Shown in pieces: positions 27,039-38,509 of a DNA stretch of 64,000 bases. Positions within the stretch are counted from its first letter, which is position 1. The number at the start of each line of letters is the position of its first letter. The DNA comes from Todiramphus chloris collaris (Eukaryota > Chordata > Aves > Coraciiformes > Alcedinidae). Below the pieces are notes generated by a model. It was not told the DNA's origin, ran no database searches, and saw only the letters and a list, made by a program, of their open reading frames with translations. A program made the position numbers and the translations under genes. The stretch covers positions 7,442,767-7,506,766 of the forward strand of contig JANVCC010000011.1 of assembly GCA_025345505.1 (NCBI GenBank), read 5' to 3'.

Positions 27039-28115
27039 GTTAGAGACGAATTTATTTGGTTCACGGGGCAAATTTTGGTAGTGAGGGGCATTAGGGGTGC
27101 CTTCTGTGAGAAAATGACAGTAACTGTCCCTGTGTCAGACAGAATGAACTCCAGCTGGCTCTAAGATAAACCCACCTCTGGCCAAAGCTGAGTGCATCAC
27201 AAACACTGTTGGCACCACTGTGTTAACTTCTTTAAGAAATGGCAAAAACCCTACATAGAAGCTGTGAGAAAGAGTGAGACACCATGAGAGAGACAACTCT
27301 GCAGATACCAAGGTCAGTGAAGAAGAAAGGGGAGAAGGTGCTCCAGGTTCCAGAGCAGAGATTCCTTTGCAGCCCATGGTGAAGACTATGGTGAGGCAGA
27401 CTGTCCCCTGCAGCCCATGGAGGTTAATGGTGGAGCAGACATCCACCTGTAGCCTGTGGAGGACACCACACAGGTGCAAGTGCTTTGAAGGAAGCTATGA
27501 CCCACGGACAGCCTGTTCTAGAGCAGGCTCCTATCAGGAACCTTGACACATACAGAGGAGCACATGGAGGAACAGGTTTTCTGGCAGGATCTGTGACTCC
27601 ATGGGGAAACTATGCTCAACCACTCTACACATGAAGGACTGCACCTTGTAGAAAGGACACGTGCTGAAGCAATTCCGTAGGAAGGATTCTCACTGGAGAA
27701 GTTTATGAAGGACTGGGTGGGATCTTGTTGGAGCAGGGGAAGAGAGTGAGGAGAGGAGAGGAGAGAGGTAGCATTATCAACTGATCACAACCCCTATTAC
27801 CCATTACCCTGTGCTGCTTGAGGGGTTGAGGTAGAAGAGTTGGAAGTGAAGCTGAGCCTAGGAAGAAGGAATGTGCAGGGGGACAGCGTTTTAAGATTTG
27901 TTCTTATTTTTCAATACCCTACTGTTATTAAATGTCAATAAATTAATTTCCCCAAGTCTGTTTTGCCAGTCACAGTAACTGCTGGATGATCTTGCTGTCC
28001 TCATCTTGATCCACAGGTATTTCCACTATATTTCTTTTGTCTGTCCATCCAAGGAGGGGGAGTTATAGAGTGGCTTGGGGAACACCTGCCATCTAGCCAA
28101 AGTCAACCCATCACA
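27039..28115 (+). mobile_element. Solo endogenous-retroviral LTR, family 1 (ERVL-like)
   Basis: About 1.07 kb of LTR on the plus strand, matching my recollection of a common bird ERVL-type LTR: a GGCTCTAAGATAAACCCACC segment, repeated CTGCAGCCCATGG modules (27370-27480), AATAAA at 27937-27942, and a 3' end TCAACCCATCACA. No internal gag, pol or env sequence adjoins it, so it looks like a solo LTR. The 5' edge is uncertain by about 15 bp and I could not see a clear target-site duplication. Short open frames on both strands within it are noncoding. The exact subfamily name was not established. Confidence 0.8.
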
Positions 28116-29603
28116 ACATGTCATGCAAAAGGATATATTTTACCTTATGCTAAGATTTAAAATATAAATACTCAGGATGCCAAATCACTTGGCTCCAAGT
28201 GATTACTGCAATAACAGTTTTCCTAACACATAGTCTGATTCTTGCAGAACACAGGTCAAAAAATTGTTGCCCAATTACCCTAGCTTCACATTGGATAAAG
28301 GTTTAGAGTCCCCCAATATTTTTCAGTTTACTTCATTTTACTTACTACATGACATGAAGAAAGTTATCCTGAGTCAGACCAAGGATCCAGTGCCCTATTT
28401 CCACTAGTCATCAAAAGCAATGAGGAAAGAGTAAGAATAATGCAAGTCCTTGATATTGTCTTAGCTACAAAGCTATTAGCTCAAGAACATCTCAACCTGT
28501 GTGTGGTTCTTCAGTAGTTTCCACTTTCACTAATTGGTCTGGTTTCTCAGTGCACATAAATTCTTTCCTGGCTCTCGCACAGTCTTGCTGCACTGAGATT
28601 CTTACTCTATTAGGAAAAAGATCTGAGAAAAGCTCATTTTTGTTGTCATTACAAACAAATGAAAAGATTTCTTATTAATGACTGCAATCTTAGACAGCCT
28701 AATGATGCAATTAATTGCAATGAATTCTGTGGCTGCCAGACCACCTCTGGTTTTAGTGAAGATTTCTGTGAGGCCAGTCATTCACTGGTGCCTTATGTGG
28801 CACATCAGTAACAAGAACAAGAAAAGGTGAGAAAAAAGAATTCAGATGCTAGGTTGCAGTGTGGCCCCACTATTTAAATACCTTACTGGAGATTTCCTAG
28901 GAATTGATCCATGTGCTGAGTGATGGGTACATTTCAGTGGCTCGGCTGGTGTATCTCTTCTATTAGTATATCTATTGTATTTACCAAGAAAAGATAGATA
29001 CACTTGGGACTTAATATACGAGGATGGTTTTCTTTGATCTTCACCCTGTTACAGGTATATTTTTTGTATCACAGTCACCAAGAAATAGGAAAGAAACTGT
29101 ACATCACCCTTTCTGTAGCATGCTGAGATTGATAAATCCCAAGAAACTACAGTGAACTGTCCTTCCACACACCTGTGAAATTAATCAGTATGCTGTGATG
29201 TAAAACACTACCTTCCATTGATCCACCACATATCTGCTTTTCATTTCCTGGATCTTTCCTAGTTTTCTGCCTTTAGAGGTCTGTCTGGTTGACTTCACCG
29301 ATCGCATGCTCTTACTATAATTTTTAAACCTGACAAATGAATTGTCCCTTTAGGAGAAGTAAAGAAGGGCAAATCTTGGCTGCCACCTATAGTCAGTCAA
29401 TGAGCAGCAAGTAGTTGTCTGCTGCAAGATTGCAGAGTTGAGGTCCGGGTCCACAGTGCTCATGGTGGCTGTAGGATTGTGTAGGGCAGAGCAACACAGG
29501 GCAATGGGCTGTACTAAGTGCAGCACTGAAGGAAGAGGAAGCGTAGGAAGAATGAGGAAACTGTGACGGCAGGAAAGGTGAATAGGATGAGTTGATTTAG
29601 GAA
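28116..29603. other. Intergenic between two family 1 LTRs
   Basis: About 1.5 kb of AT-rich sequence. No retroviral coding motifs were seen, so it does not look like the internal part of a provirus joining the flanking LTRs. No gene was recognised. Confidence 0.55.
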
Positions 29604-30155
29604 TGTATTGGGGTTTTGTGGCCACGTTTCTGTAGTGCCAGGGATGCGGTGGTGATTTCTGTCAGAAGACACCAGAAGTTGCCCCCATTTCTCACAGAGC
29701 CAGTTCCAGCTGGCTCCAAGATGGATCCACCACTGGCCAAAGCTGAGCCTATCAGCAATGCTGGTATGGCCACTGTGCTAACACATTTAAAGGAAGATGA
29801 AAAGCACTGCACAGCAGCTGTGAGAGGGGAGCCAGGAAACATGAGAGGCAACCCTGCAGATACCAAGGTCAGTGAAGGAGGAAGGGGAGGATGTGCTCCA
29901 GGTGCCAGTGCAGAGGTTCCTCTGCAGCCCATGGTGAAGGATATGGTGAGGCAGGTTGTTCCCTGCAGCCTCTGGAGGACCATGGTGAAGTAGATATCCA
30001 CCTGTAGGCTGTGGAGGACCCCACACCACATCAGGTGGATGTACCCTGAAGTAAGTGGCAGCCTCTGGAAAGTCTACAGCCCAGACCTGTCTCCTGGCAC
30101 AAATCTTGGCCCATGGAGAGGATCTCAGGTAGGAACAGGTTTTCTGACAAGAACT
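29604..30155 (+). mobile_element. Truncated LTR, family 1
   Basis: A second, same-orientation copy of the LTR at 27039. It shares CCAGCTGGCTCCAAGATGGA, CTGGCCAAAGCTGAGCC, ACCAAGGTCAGTGAAG, CTGCAGCCCATGGTGAAG and ATCCACCTGTAGGCTGTGGA in the same order. Homology fades around 30155, so roughly the 3' half (with the polyadenylation region) is missing. Confidence 0.8.
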
Positions 30156-31737
30156 TTCTTTCCCTTTGGAAATTTAGCAGTCCTACAACCACAGTTGCAC
30201 ACAAATCTCTAACATCTGCTATATGTTGCATTAAGTAAGCTGTATAGATAATACTGTACCTAAATTATGCATACTATATGTATTCTTTTTATAAATACTA
30301 TATCTATCAGACTGTATGTTGTACTAAAGCCAATGCTTTCAGAAATGACAGTTGAATTGGAACAGTTACTCAAAGCTGCTAATTAACTCAAGTTAGTGGC
30401 AATCCTTCTGCTGAGCTTCATTAAGCTCCTAGTTTCCAGAATCACATGGGTCTGTGGGAATTTTGTCTTTCATTGTCTTTTTTAGAAAAAGGATTATTCC
30501 AGATCTTGTTTGATGGGAAAGGCTGGGAGGAAAGTTGTATGAAGCCCTCAGTGTTCAGAAATCAGAAAAGAAGGTTTTGTTTTGTTTTTCAAAGAATCTT
30601 ATGACTCTATAACCAATATGCCATTATTTGGGGGTGGTTTTCTTCATGACCTTTGAATACTTGCAAGGCGTTGCTGTCGACTTTGTATTTCTTGTGCCTA
30701 CGTTGTGTAATAGTGACATACCCACTGACAGCTCAGCAGGAACTTCAGGGCTCACATAGTTCTAGAATTCAATCTATTTTTACTTGAATTATTTGCTGTA
30801 GATACTTCAGTGTACCTATTCTATGGACATTAAGCATATACAAATCTGAGACCTGGTCTAAATCTCTGTGATTTTTGCTGACATTCTCAAAGAGCTACAA
30901 TATCTTTTTCTTTCCCTTGTGAATTTGCAATGTTGTCTTTCTTTTCTCTTTAAACCAAAATAATTTTATCATGTTATATCCTATTTTGTGTTTTTTCTTC
31001 AATCACCTCAACACATTGCTCTACCATGTTCTTGCTGACAGCCCCACCTGTTTGACATATGCATTTATTCTGACTTGCAATAGTTTACTTAATGAGAGCA
31101 TCTTTTTATGAATCTCCACTATAAGATTATCTCTTAAATCTTCCTTAATACTTAAAAGGCAATCAATTTCTCCTTGTTTGTATTTTTTAATTTGCATCTT
31201 TTATTTACTTTCTTAATTCATTTATTAGGTGGTAAATCACATCACAAATGTATTAATTGTTATCAGAGTAGAAGTCTGATGTGCGTCTACATGTGTTTAT
31301 AGCTTTAGTACTGCCTAAACCAAACCTGGCTTTACAGAAATGCAAAAGCAACTATCTCATTACTATGCACAAGGTTTACCTGTGATGCCTAAACACACAG
31401 AGGCAATATATAAAAATGAGAAGATACAGTAGTTATAAGACCACAGAGGGTATTTTACAGTTTTTATAGAACTTGCAACTCTAAATCTTAGGCTTGATTC
31501 TTAACTGTGCTTCCACAACAAGCCCCAGAACACCAGACCATGGGCTTCATGAGCTGATGAGTAAGGCTCATAAAAGCTGTGCTGAAGGTCCTTTATCACC
31601 TGTTAAGCAGTTCAGGATTTATTAAGGAAAAGGAAACCTGTGGCTCTGTGACTTTGTACCATTTTGGTTACTGCATCCAACCAGGAATGGGACAGATATG
31701 AGTTCTGCTTTTTCTTCCTATACAAAGAAACTATGGA
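30156..31737. other. Intergenic, no gene recognised
   Basis: AT-rich, unremarkable sequence up to the next LTR. No exon or repeat was recognised. Confidence 0.6.
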
Positions 31738-32321
31738 TGTTCTGGTTTACTCTCAGCCAGCAGGTAAACATCACACAGCCACTCACTCATTCCTCTACCT
31801 CAGTGGGATAAAAGAGAATTCAAAGGGTAGAAATGAGAAAACTCATGGGTTGAGATAAGAACAGTTTTATAAGTGGGAAAAAAAAAAAATTATTTGTAAT
31901 GAAAAAGAAAACAACCAAGCGAGAAAAATAAAACCCAAGAAAGACAAGTGATGCAAATGAAAACAATTGCTCAATGCCAACTGACCAATGCCCAGACAGT
32001 CCTGGAGCAGCATCACCCCCTGCCAACCTACCCCAGCTTTTATTGCTGAGTATGTCATCACATGGTCTGGAACATCCCTTTGGTCAGTTGGGGTCAGCTG
32101 TCACAGCTTGTGTCTCCTCCTAATTTTTTGTGCACACCCATCCTATTAACTGGCAGGGTTGAGTGAGGAGTAAAAAAGGCCTTGACTCTGTGTAAGTGCT
32201 ACTCAACAACAGCTAAAACTTCCCTGGGTAATCAACATTCTTTCCAGGATAAATTCAAAACATAGCCCTATAACAGCTACTATGAAGAAAAGTTAACTCT
32301 ACACCAGCCATAACTAGCACA
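31738..32321 (-). mobile_element. Solo LTR, family 2, copy A
   Basis: Starts TGTTCTGGTTTACTCTCAGC and ends ACTAGCACA. Shared landmarks with copies B and C: ACACAGCCACTCACTCATTC, CTCATGGGTTGAGATAAGA, TTTTATTGCTGAGTATG and TGGTCAGTTGGGGTCAGCTG. No target-site duplication is visible. No internal retroviral sequence is attached. Confidence 0.8.
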
Positions 32322-34253
32322 ACGGCCTAAAACGAATGAATGAAAGACTGTGTCAATCAGGGAAAGCAACCTGAGCCTTTGTGTACTTTCTAAGTGAGAG
32401 CTCTTGCTTTCAGTCAGATTAGATAATCTTTTTATTAATTCAGTCTAAACTCTGGTCGCAAAATTTTTTATTGCAGGCTGGCAACAGTTCTTTTGCTAGA
32501 TCCACCTCAGGGCACCATGAGATGGGGCTTTGAACCCCACCAAGAAGAAATGGTTGAACATTTTAACCAGTGGGTTATTACATAGAAAAGAGGGCAGCAG
32601 TAACACTTTGAAGTTGTTTAAAAAATCATAATGAGAAGCTCTGTAGTGGAGGAATATTGAGAAGTAATTGGGTACTAAGCTTGTCACCACAGACGTAGCT
32701 GTTAACATGCCAGGAAGCACTTAGAGCACTGCTGCTGCCAGGAGCTAAGTCACTGCAGACCTGGATGTCTCTGGGCTAGCAGCTGCCTCAATGTTTTGAG
32801 GACCACAATTTTGGATTTTGAACTGTGTCCTTAGCTGAGTGTTTATGTCCCCTTTCAGATCTGGCTTCTTTTCTTTAAAGAGTTCAATCAGTGGTGGGCA
32901 AGACTGCATCTAAAGTGGTATGGGGCTGAGCTAACAAAGCACAAGTGGGACTTCACAGGAGTTGTAAACTGCTGACTTGTGTGACATCTTGAACCTATTC
33001 CATTGTGCTGGCTTTACCAGGAGATAGGAGTACTGTCCTCTTCAACTGCATGCTTGAGCTGAAGTTGTGTGGCATCAGTCCTTTTCCCCACTTTCTAGGA
33101 ACCCAAAGCACTGCCCTGGATTTGGATTTCCCCTGAACACGCAGAGGAGATGGAGTTACAGCATCGAGAATATGCCACGACATTCTGAGCCCCTGACTAT
33201 CCCCCATAGATGGTGTTTCTAGGTATGCTGCTTTTCCATCCCACACCAGAGTACAGCTGATGGTGTGAAGATCGAGGGTGACTTCAGATAAACAACGTAA
33301 ATGATTTTACTGAGCTGGAAATACTAAAATGATGGTCATTTATATATAGCTAGATAAGTAAACGCTGCAGGAACAGGCATATAAAATGGGTAGATCTAAT
33401 TGTACATGATAACTATTAATCAAGCTTTATTATGATAGACGTAGTGTCCATAATATTTCCAATCACTGTCAATATCTTTTTGATTGTTCAGATTATAAAC
33501 CTTGTTCAGATTATAAAAAGATTATTCCCCCCCCCCCAAAGGCGACAGAGGATTTCCCTTTGTTTTGTCAGTCTAACACCTGTACGTGGATGGAGATGGG
33601 TGCAGGAGCAGGAAGTATAGTTCCTGGCTTTGGAGACCTTAGGACATCAAAGGCATCTACTGTAATGTCAGATTCTTCATTTTAATAACTATGAGGCCTA
33701 TGAAAGGGCAGACTTTTACCCCTACTTCTGCCAGTTTGCTCTACTTACATAGATTTCAATACTTCATGCAACTCCACTCAGCAGTTTCCCTGTGGGCTTT
33801 CTGTTGGGTGGATTTGTTACTGCCTGAACTATCTGAAATGAAGAGTTTTTAAAATCTGTTTGGGGAACCAGCTTCTAGAGACTGACTTCCTTCCTCCTCT
33901 GAGCTCAATTCCTTTATGAATTTAATCAGCAAGATTTTCTCCTGTTTCCATTCCATTGTGTCTGTGTGTTGAGGGTGTCCCGGTTTTGTCGCTTCTCCCA
34001 GACAATGTTTTTCCAAAGTGAATCTTTTCTGACAGGTTGAAGTTGAAAAGACAAGCAGAGGCATAACCACAGATCACTGTTGAGTAGTTACCCAGAACCA
34101 TTGTTGCAAATGAAAAAGTTGATCAGACTCTGAAAATATGTGTTAGTGTGTGCATGTGAAAAATGTAATGCAAAAATTTCTCTCTGTGAATACACATCCA
34201 GCAAACAGTCTGATGTTATTATTAAGTAAATGTTAAAAATCCCACTATGTTGT
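32322..34253. other. Unexplained interval between LTR copies A and B
   Basis: About 1.9 kb, partly less AT-rich than its surroundings (about 32740-33260). It has C11 at 33527-33537 preceded by two copies of TTGTTCAGATTATAAA. No retroviral, CR1 or host coding motif was recognised. Confidence 0.5.
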
Positions 34254-34858
34254 TGTCCTGGTTTAACCCCAGCTGGAAACTAAGCACCACACAGCTACTG
34301 ACTCACTCCTCACCCACAGCTGGATGTGGGATAGAATCGGAAGGATAAAAGTAAGAAAATTTGTGGGTTGAGATAAAAAGAGTTTAATAATAGAATTGGA
34401 ATAAAATAAAATATAATGATAATAACAACAATAAAAGGTAATAAAAAGTAAGAAACAAAAAGAGAGAAAATAAAACCTAAGAAAAACAACTAACGCAAAT
34501 TAAAATAATTGCTCACCACCAACCAATCTATGCCCAGAGTCCCTCAGCAGCATCGTCTCCACCAACCTTCCCCCTAGTTTTATTGCTGAGTATGATGTCA
34601 TATGGTCTGGAATATGCTTTTGGTCAGTTTGAGTCAGCTCTCCTGGCTGTGTCCTCTCCCAATTTCTTGTGCAACCTCAGCCTACTCGCTGTCAGGGAGG
34701 TTCAGAGGCTAAAAAGTCCTTGACTCAGTGCAAACCCTGCTCAGCAATAACTAAAATATCAGTGTACTATCAACGTTATTCTCATCCTAAATACAAAACA
34801 CAATACTATAACAGCTATGAGAAAGACAATTAACTTTATCCCAGCTGAAACCAGGACA
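34254..34858 (-). mobile_element. Solo LTR, family 2, copy B
   Basis: The most complete minus-strand copy. It has terminal inverted ends TGTCCTGGTTTAACCCCAGC and CCAGCTGAAACCAGGACA, with the TG...CA of an LTR. The flanks GTTGT (34249-34253) and GTTGC (34859-34863) look like a 5-bp target duplication with one change. No internal region is present. Confidence 0.88.
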
Positions 34859-35109
34859 GTTGCATATTTTTTATTACCCTTTATTGTCTTTTTTTTTCCT
34901 AACTGATATGTGCCCCCAGATTGGCCCTAGCTCCTCTCCCCTTTCTTTTCATATACTGGTTCTCTTCCATAAAATTATGAAATAATTTGTGTAAGAAAGG
35001 TCATGAGAAGGTTATCTAGCCCAGCCTACCTTGCCTGTTCTCATTATCCTCCTCTTCCCTATTACAGTGTCTTAATTACTGCTAAATCCTCGTAGTCCCT
35101 ATCATCTCT
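34859..35109. other. Short intergenic stretch
   Basis: About 250 bp between LTR copy B and a CR1 fragment. It holds a T-run and pyrimidine-rich sequence, and nothing was recognised. Confidence 0.5.
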
Positions 35110-35635
35110 AAACTCAAATGTCCAGTTCCAGAGCTGGATGCAGTACACCAGGTAGACTCTCAAGAGAGCAGGGTAGAGGGGAAGAATCATATCACTCAAC
35201 CTGCTGTCCACTCTTCTTTTGATGCAGCCCAGGATACAGTTGGCCTTCTGGGCTGCAAGTGGACATTGATGAGTCATGTCCAATTTTCCATCCACTGGAA
35301 TCCTCAAGTCCTTCTCCACAGGGCTGTTTTCAATCCTTTCATTCCTCAGCCTGTATTGATACTGGAGATTTCCCCAACCCAGGTGCAGGACCTTGCACTT
35401 GGCCTTTTGAACTTCACGGTTTCTCACGCGTCCACTCCTCAAGCCTGTCAAGATCCATTTTGATGGTACCCCTTCCCTCTTGTGAATCGGTTATCAACTT
35501 CACTACTCAACTTGGTGTTATCTTCATATTTTCTGAGGATGCACTCGATGCCACTGTCTATGTTGCTGAAGATGTTAAATAGTACTGGTCCCAGTATGGA
35601 CCCTTGGAGGGACACAACTTGTTTGACCTGGATAG
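35110..35635 (-). repeat. CR1 LINE internal fragment with RT C-terminus
   Basis: On the minus strand, from 35630 down: SLQGSILGPVLFNIFSNIDSG (an RT segment), KYEDNTKLSS (catalytic loop with FADD replaced by YEDN), then [35 protein letters not shown] and [16 protein letters not shown]. Frames shift between these. Both ends are truncated and the 3' tail is missing. Confidence 0.93.
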
Positions 35636-37889
35636 TGAATTTTTTGAGTCGTAAGTGGCCAGCCAAGTTAAAATACAAACCAGACTCAGAAATAAAGGTA
35701 GATGTAAACTGGAGTGTTGCTCATGCAAGGAGGAAGAAGCATCCACCATAAAGAGCTGTTCTCCATAAATTCCTGTGCCTCTTCACTCCTGGGATTAGGT
35801 CATTCAAAAGAAGAGTTCCAGCTGGCATTAGCAGGGCCATCACTGCATCCAGACACCAAGAATATACCAGAACTCTATCTCATCACCTCTGCGGAAAAAC
35901 AATATGGGCAATACCACAATATCCATCCATCCTAGTCTGGAGTCTCCATGTCATGACATAATGAGCAATATAGTCTTATATATTATGATTGCTTTGGTCT
36001 GTCAAAAAGCTGCTAGTCAAGCACAGAACAGAATAATATGTCCTGCTAAACCTCAGCATAGATGCTGCATTCCTGGGAGCTTCCCAGAGCCTCCCAGAGA
36101 AACACCAAGACCTGGGATACAGCTGGAGGTGTCATCCCTCACTATGACTCTGACAGAAGGTTGACAGGATGGGTGTGTTCCCAGATGTGAACAAAACCTC
36201 TCCCCATGCAGCTGGTGAATCTGACTGGGCAGTCTAGCTCCTATGTGCCATGCACACACGTGCTTCCCAACCAAAAAACTGGTAACTGCCAGTCAAACAG
36301 ACTGACAAAACAACTTCTTTTGACCTTCTAATTTCTCTGTTCCTTTCAGCATTTACATTTAAATTCTTCCCTCACTCTAAACATCGTTGATTCTGTTTAC
36401 TTTTATATTTATATTTAGAAATATTTATATGTCTAAATAGATGATACACTGTCACAGCCTCCAAGGCCACCTTGATAAGCTGTCTCATTTTAAAGTCACC
36501 TAGACCCAAACTGTTCCCACCTAGCCTCCTCACAACATTTCCACAGATGGAAAACACACTTTATTATATTCTGCATTTTCAGGCTGATTAAAAAATAGTG
36601 GTACTTTGATGTAGTGTTTTATGACAGAAGATTCATATTTTCATATGCTACTGAAAAAGTGTATTAGCATAAAGGTTTATTATTCATGTTGGCTACTTGT
36701 ACAGTCTAGATCTTAGAATTTCATCTGTCTAGGATGCATGAATTCCCCCTTATGAATTATATATATCCTGTTTATATATATCTAAAGGGAGTGGCATGAC
36801 CTTAACCAATTATTAACCCCTCTTCCCACTGCAATGCTTAGGTACTTTTCCCCATGCCTATCATTTACCAAGTCGGCTGCCTTTTAGGAAGAGAAATCTA
36901 TTAGTTGTAGCTAAAGAAATTAGAAGATTATGGTTTACAAAAAGCTATGTTTTATTAGACAATTAACCAAATAAGCTAATAAAAACTTTATTTAATGGGA
37001 AAATAATAAGTTGTAACTCCAGTTCCTTTTTCCATCTAGCACATACATCTAAAGCAAAGTCTAAATTAAAGTGAAGGAAGGCTTTGCTCCATCACAACAG
37101 GTATAAAAAGCCCTCAGAGCTTCCTTTTGTATTTTCATTATAAGGGGATCCAAAATTTGAAGACACATCCAGGCTAAATACTTGTGCAGTTGCAGTCATG
37201 TACAAAGCCTCATACTGCATAATAAACACATAGCCATCAGCAAGCAGGAAAATAAAGTGCTCTTTCATGGTCAGTGGTTTGACACGTTTATGGGCTTCAC
37301 AATATATGCTATAACTGGCCTCTCAGAGATTTCCTTCTGTCTGTAAATTACACCTTTTATGCAAATGGTTCACAGGGTAGATAGAGGGTCCTATCAAATA
37401 GTCCACTTCTGTCAAGGAAAACTGAAGAAATTAAGAAAATAACACGGTATATTTAATACTGCTGCTTCACCTCCCATGATGGTTCTGTGCTGTTTTCTGA
37501 CCTCTACATCACCCTCAGGTGTGGAATGAAGGTTTTCCTCCCAGAGTTAAAATCCCCAGGGTGGATTGACATGGTAACCCAGCTCACATGAAGGCTTAAG
37601 TACCCATTACCTCTATATTGCCCAGCAGCATAGACTTCCAGGGACAGCTGACTTTGGGAAAATTCTCTACTTAGCTTCTGTCAGGTTTCTAATTTCTTTG
37701 GTTTATTCAAATGATGGCTATGCTCAGACAAGACTCATCAGCATACTTTACCTGCAGACTTCTTTATGGATGGTTAAGTATCTTATGTCTTTATCAGCCA
37801 TGTGTTGCAGTGATACCGATTGCCACCAGTGATCAGAAACCTTAATGTAGGACAAGAGGCCCTTGAAAGAATGATCTAGATGAGCCTCT
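35636..37889. other. Intergenic, no gene recognised
   Basis: AT-rich sequence with no recognised exon or repeat between a CR1 relic and LTR copy C. Confidence 0.6.
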
Positions 37890-38509
37890 GTGATGGTTTT
37901 GGCTGGGGTAGAATTAATTTTCTTCATAGCTGCTAGTATGGGGCTATGTTTTGGATTTGTGTTGGAAATTGTGTTGATAAGACAGGGAAGTTTTAGTTAC
38001 TGCTGAGCAGAACTTACACAGAGTCAAGGCCTTTTTGCTTCTCACACCACACTGCCAGTGAATAGATTGGAGGTGCAGGAGAAATTGGGAGGGGACATAG
38101 CCAGGACAGCTGACCCCAACTGACTAGAGGGATATTCCAGAGCATACGATGTCATGCTCAGCAATAAACTAGGGGGAATTTTATTTTATGGCCAGGGGGC
38201 TGCTGCTCAAGACGGTTGGGCATCAGTCAGTTGAGCAATAGTTTTTATTTGCATCATGTGTCTTTCTTGGGTTTTGTTTTCTTCTGTTTGTTATTTTCCT
38301 TTTCATTACAGGGTTGGTTTGGGTTTTATTATTATTATAATTATCATTATAACTACTTTATTATATTTAAATTATTAAACTCTTCTTATCCCAACCCATG
38401 AGTTTTCTCACTTTTACTCTTCCAATTTTCTTCCATTCATCCTGCTGAAGGGGAGAGTGAGTGAGCAGCTGTGTGGTGCTTAGTTGCATACTGGGGTTGA
38501 ACAACAGCA
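37890..38509 (+). mobile_element. Solo LTR, family 2, copy C
   Basis: The same family as the LTRs at 31738 and 34254, but on the opposite strand. It starts TGTGATGGTTTTGGCTGGGG, contains ACAGAGTCAAGGCC, GACAGCTGACCCCAACTGAC and ATGCTCAGCAATAAACT, and ends CTGGGGTTGAACAACAGCA. Flanks GCCTC (37885-37889) and GCTTC (38510-38514) suggest a 5-bp target duplication with one change. It is a solo LTR. Confidence 0.85.

Noticed and set aside
27135..27546. Overlapping frames on both strands near 27.3 kb
   Set aside because: They lie entirely within an LTR built of repeated CTGCAGCCCATGG-like modules; such modules give long frames without coding.
29597..30031. 144-codon minus and 125-codon plus frames near 29.8 kb
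   Set aside because: Same explanation: a second copy of the family 1 LTR.
31738..34858. LTR copies A and B as the two ends of one provirus
   Set aside because: Copy B has its own flanking duplication, the outer flanks of A and B do not match, and there is no retroviral coding sequence between them.
35259..35582. 107-codon plus-strand frame
   Set aside because: Antisense of a CR1 fragment whose minus-strand frames carry the RT and 3' ORF motifs.
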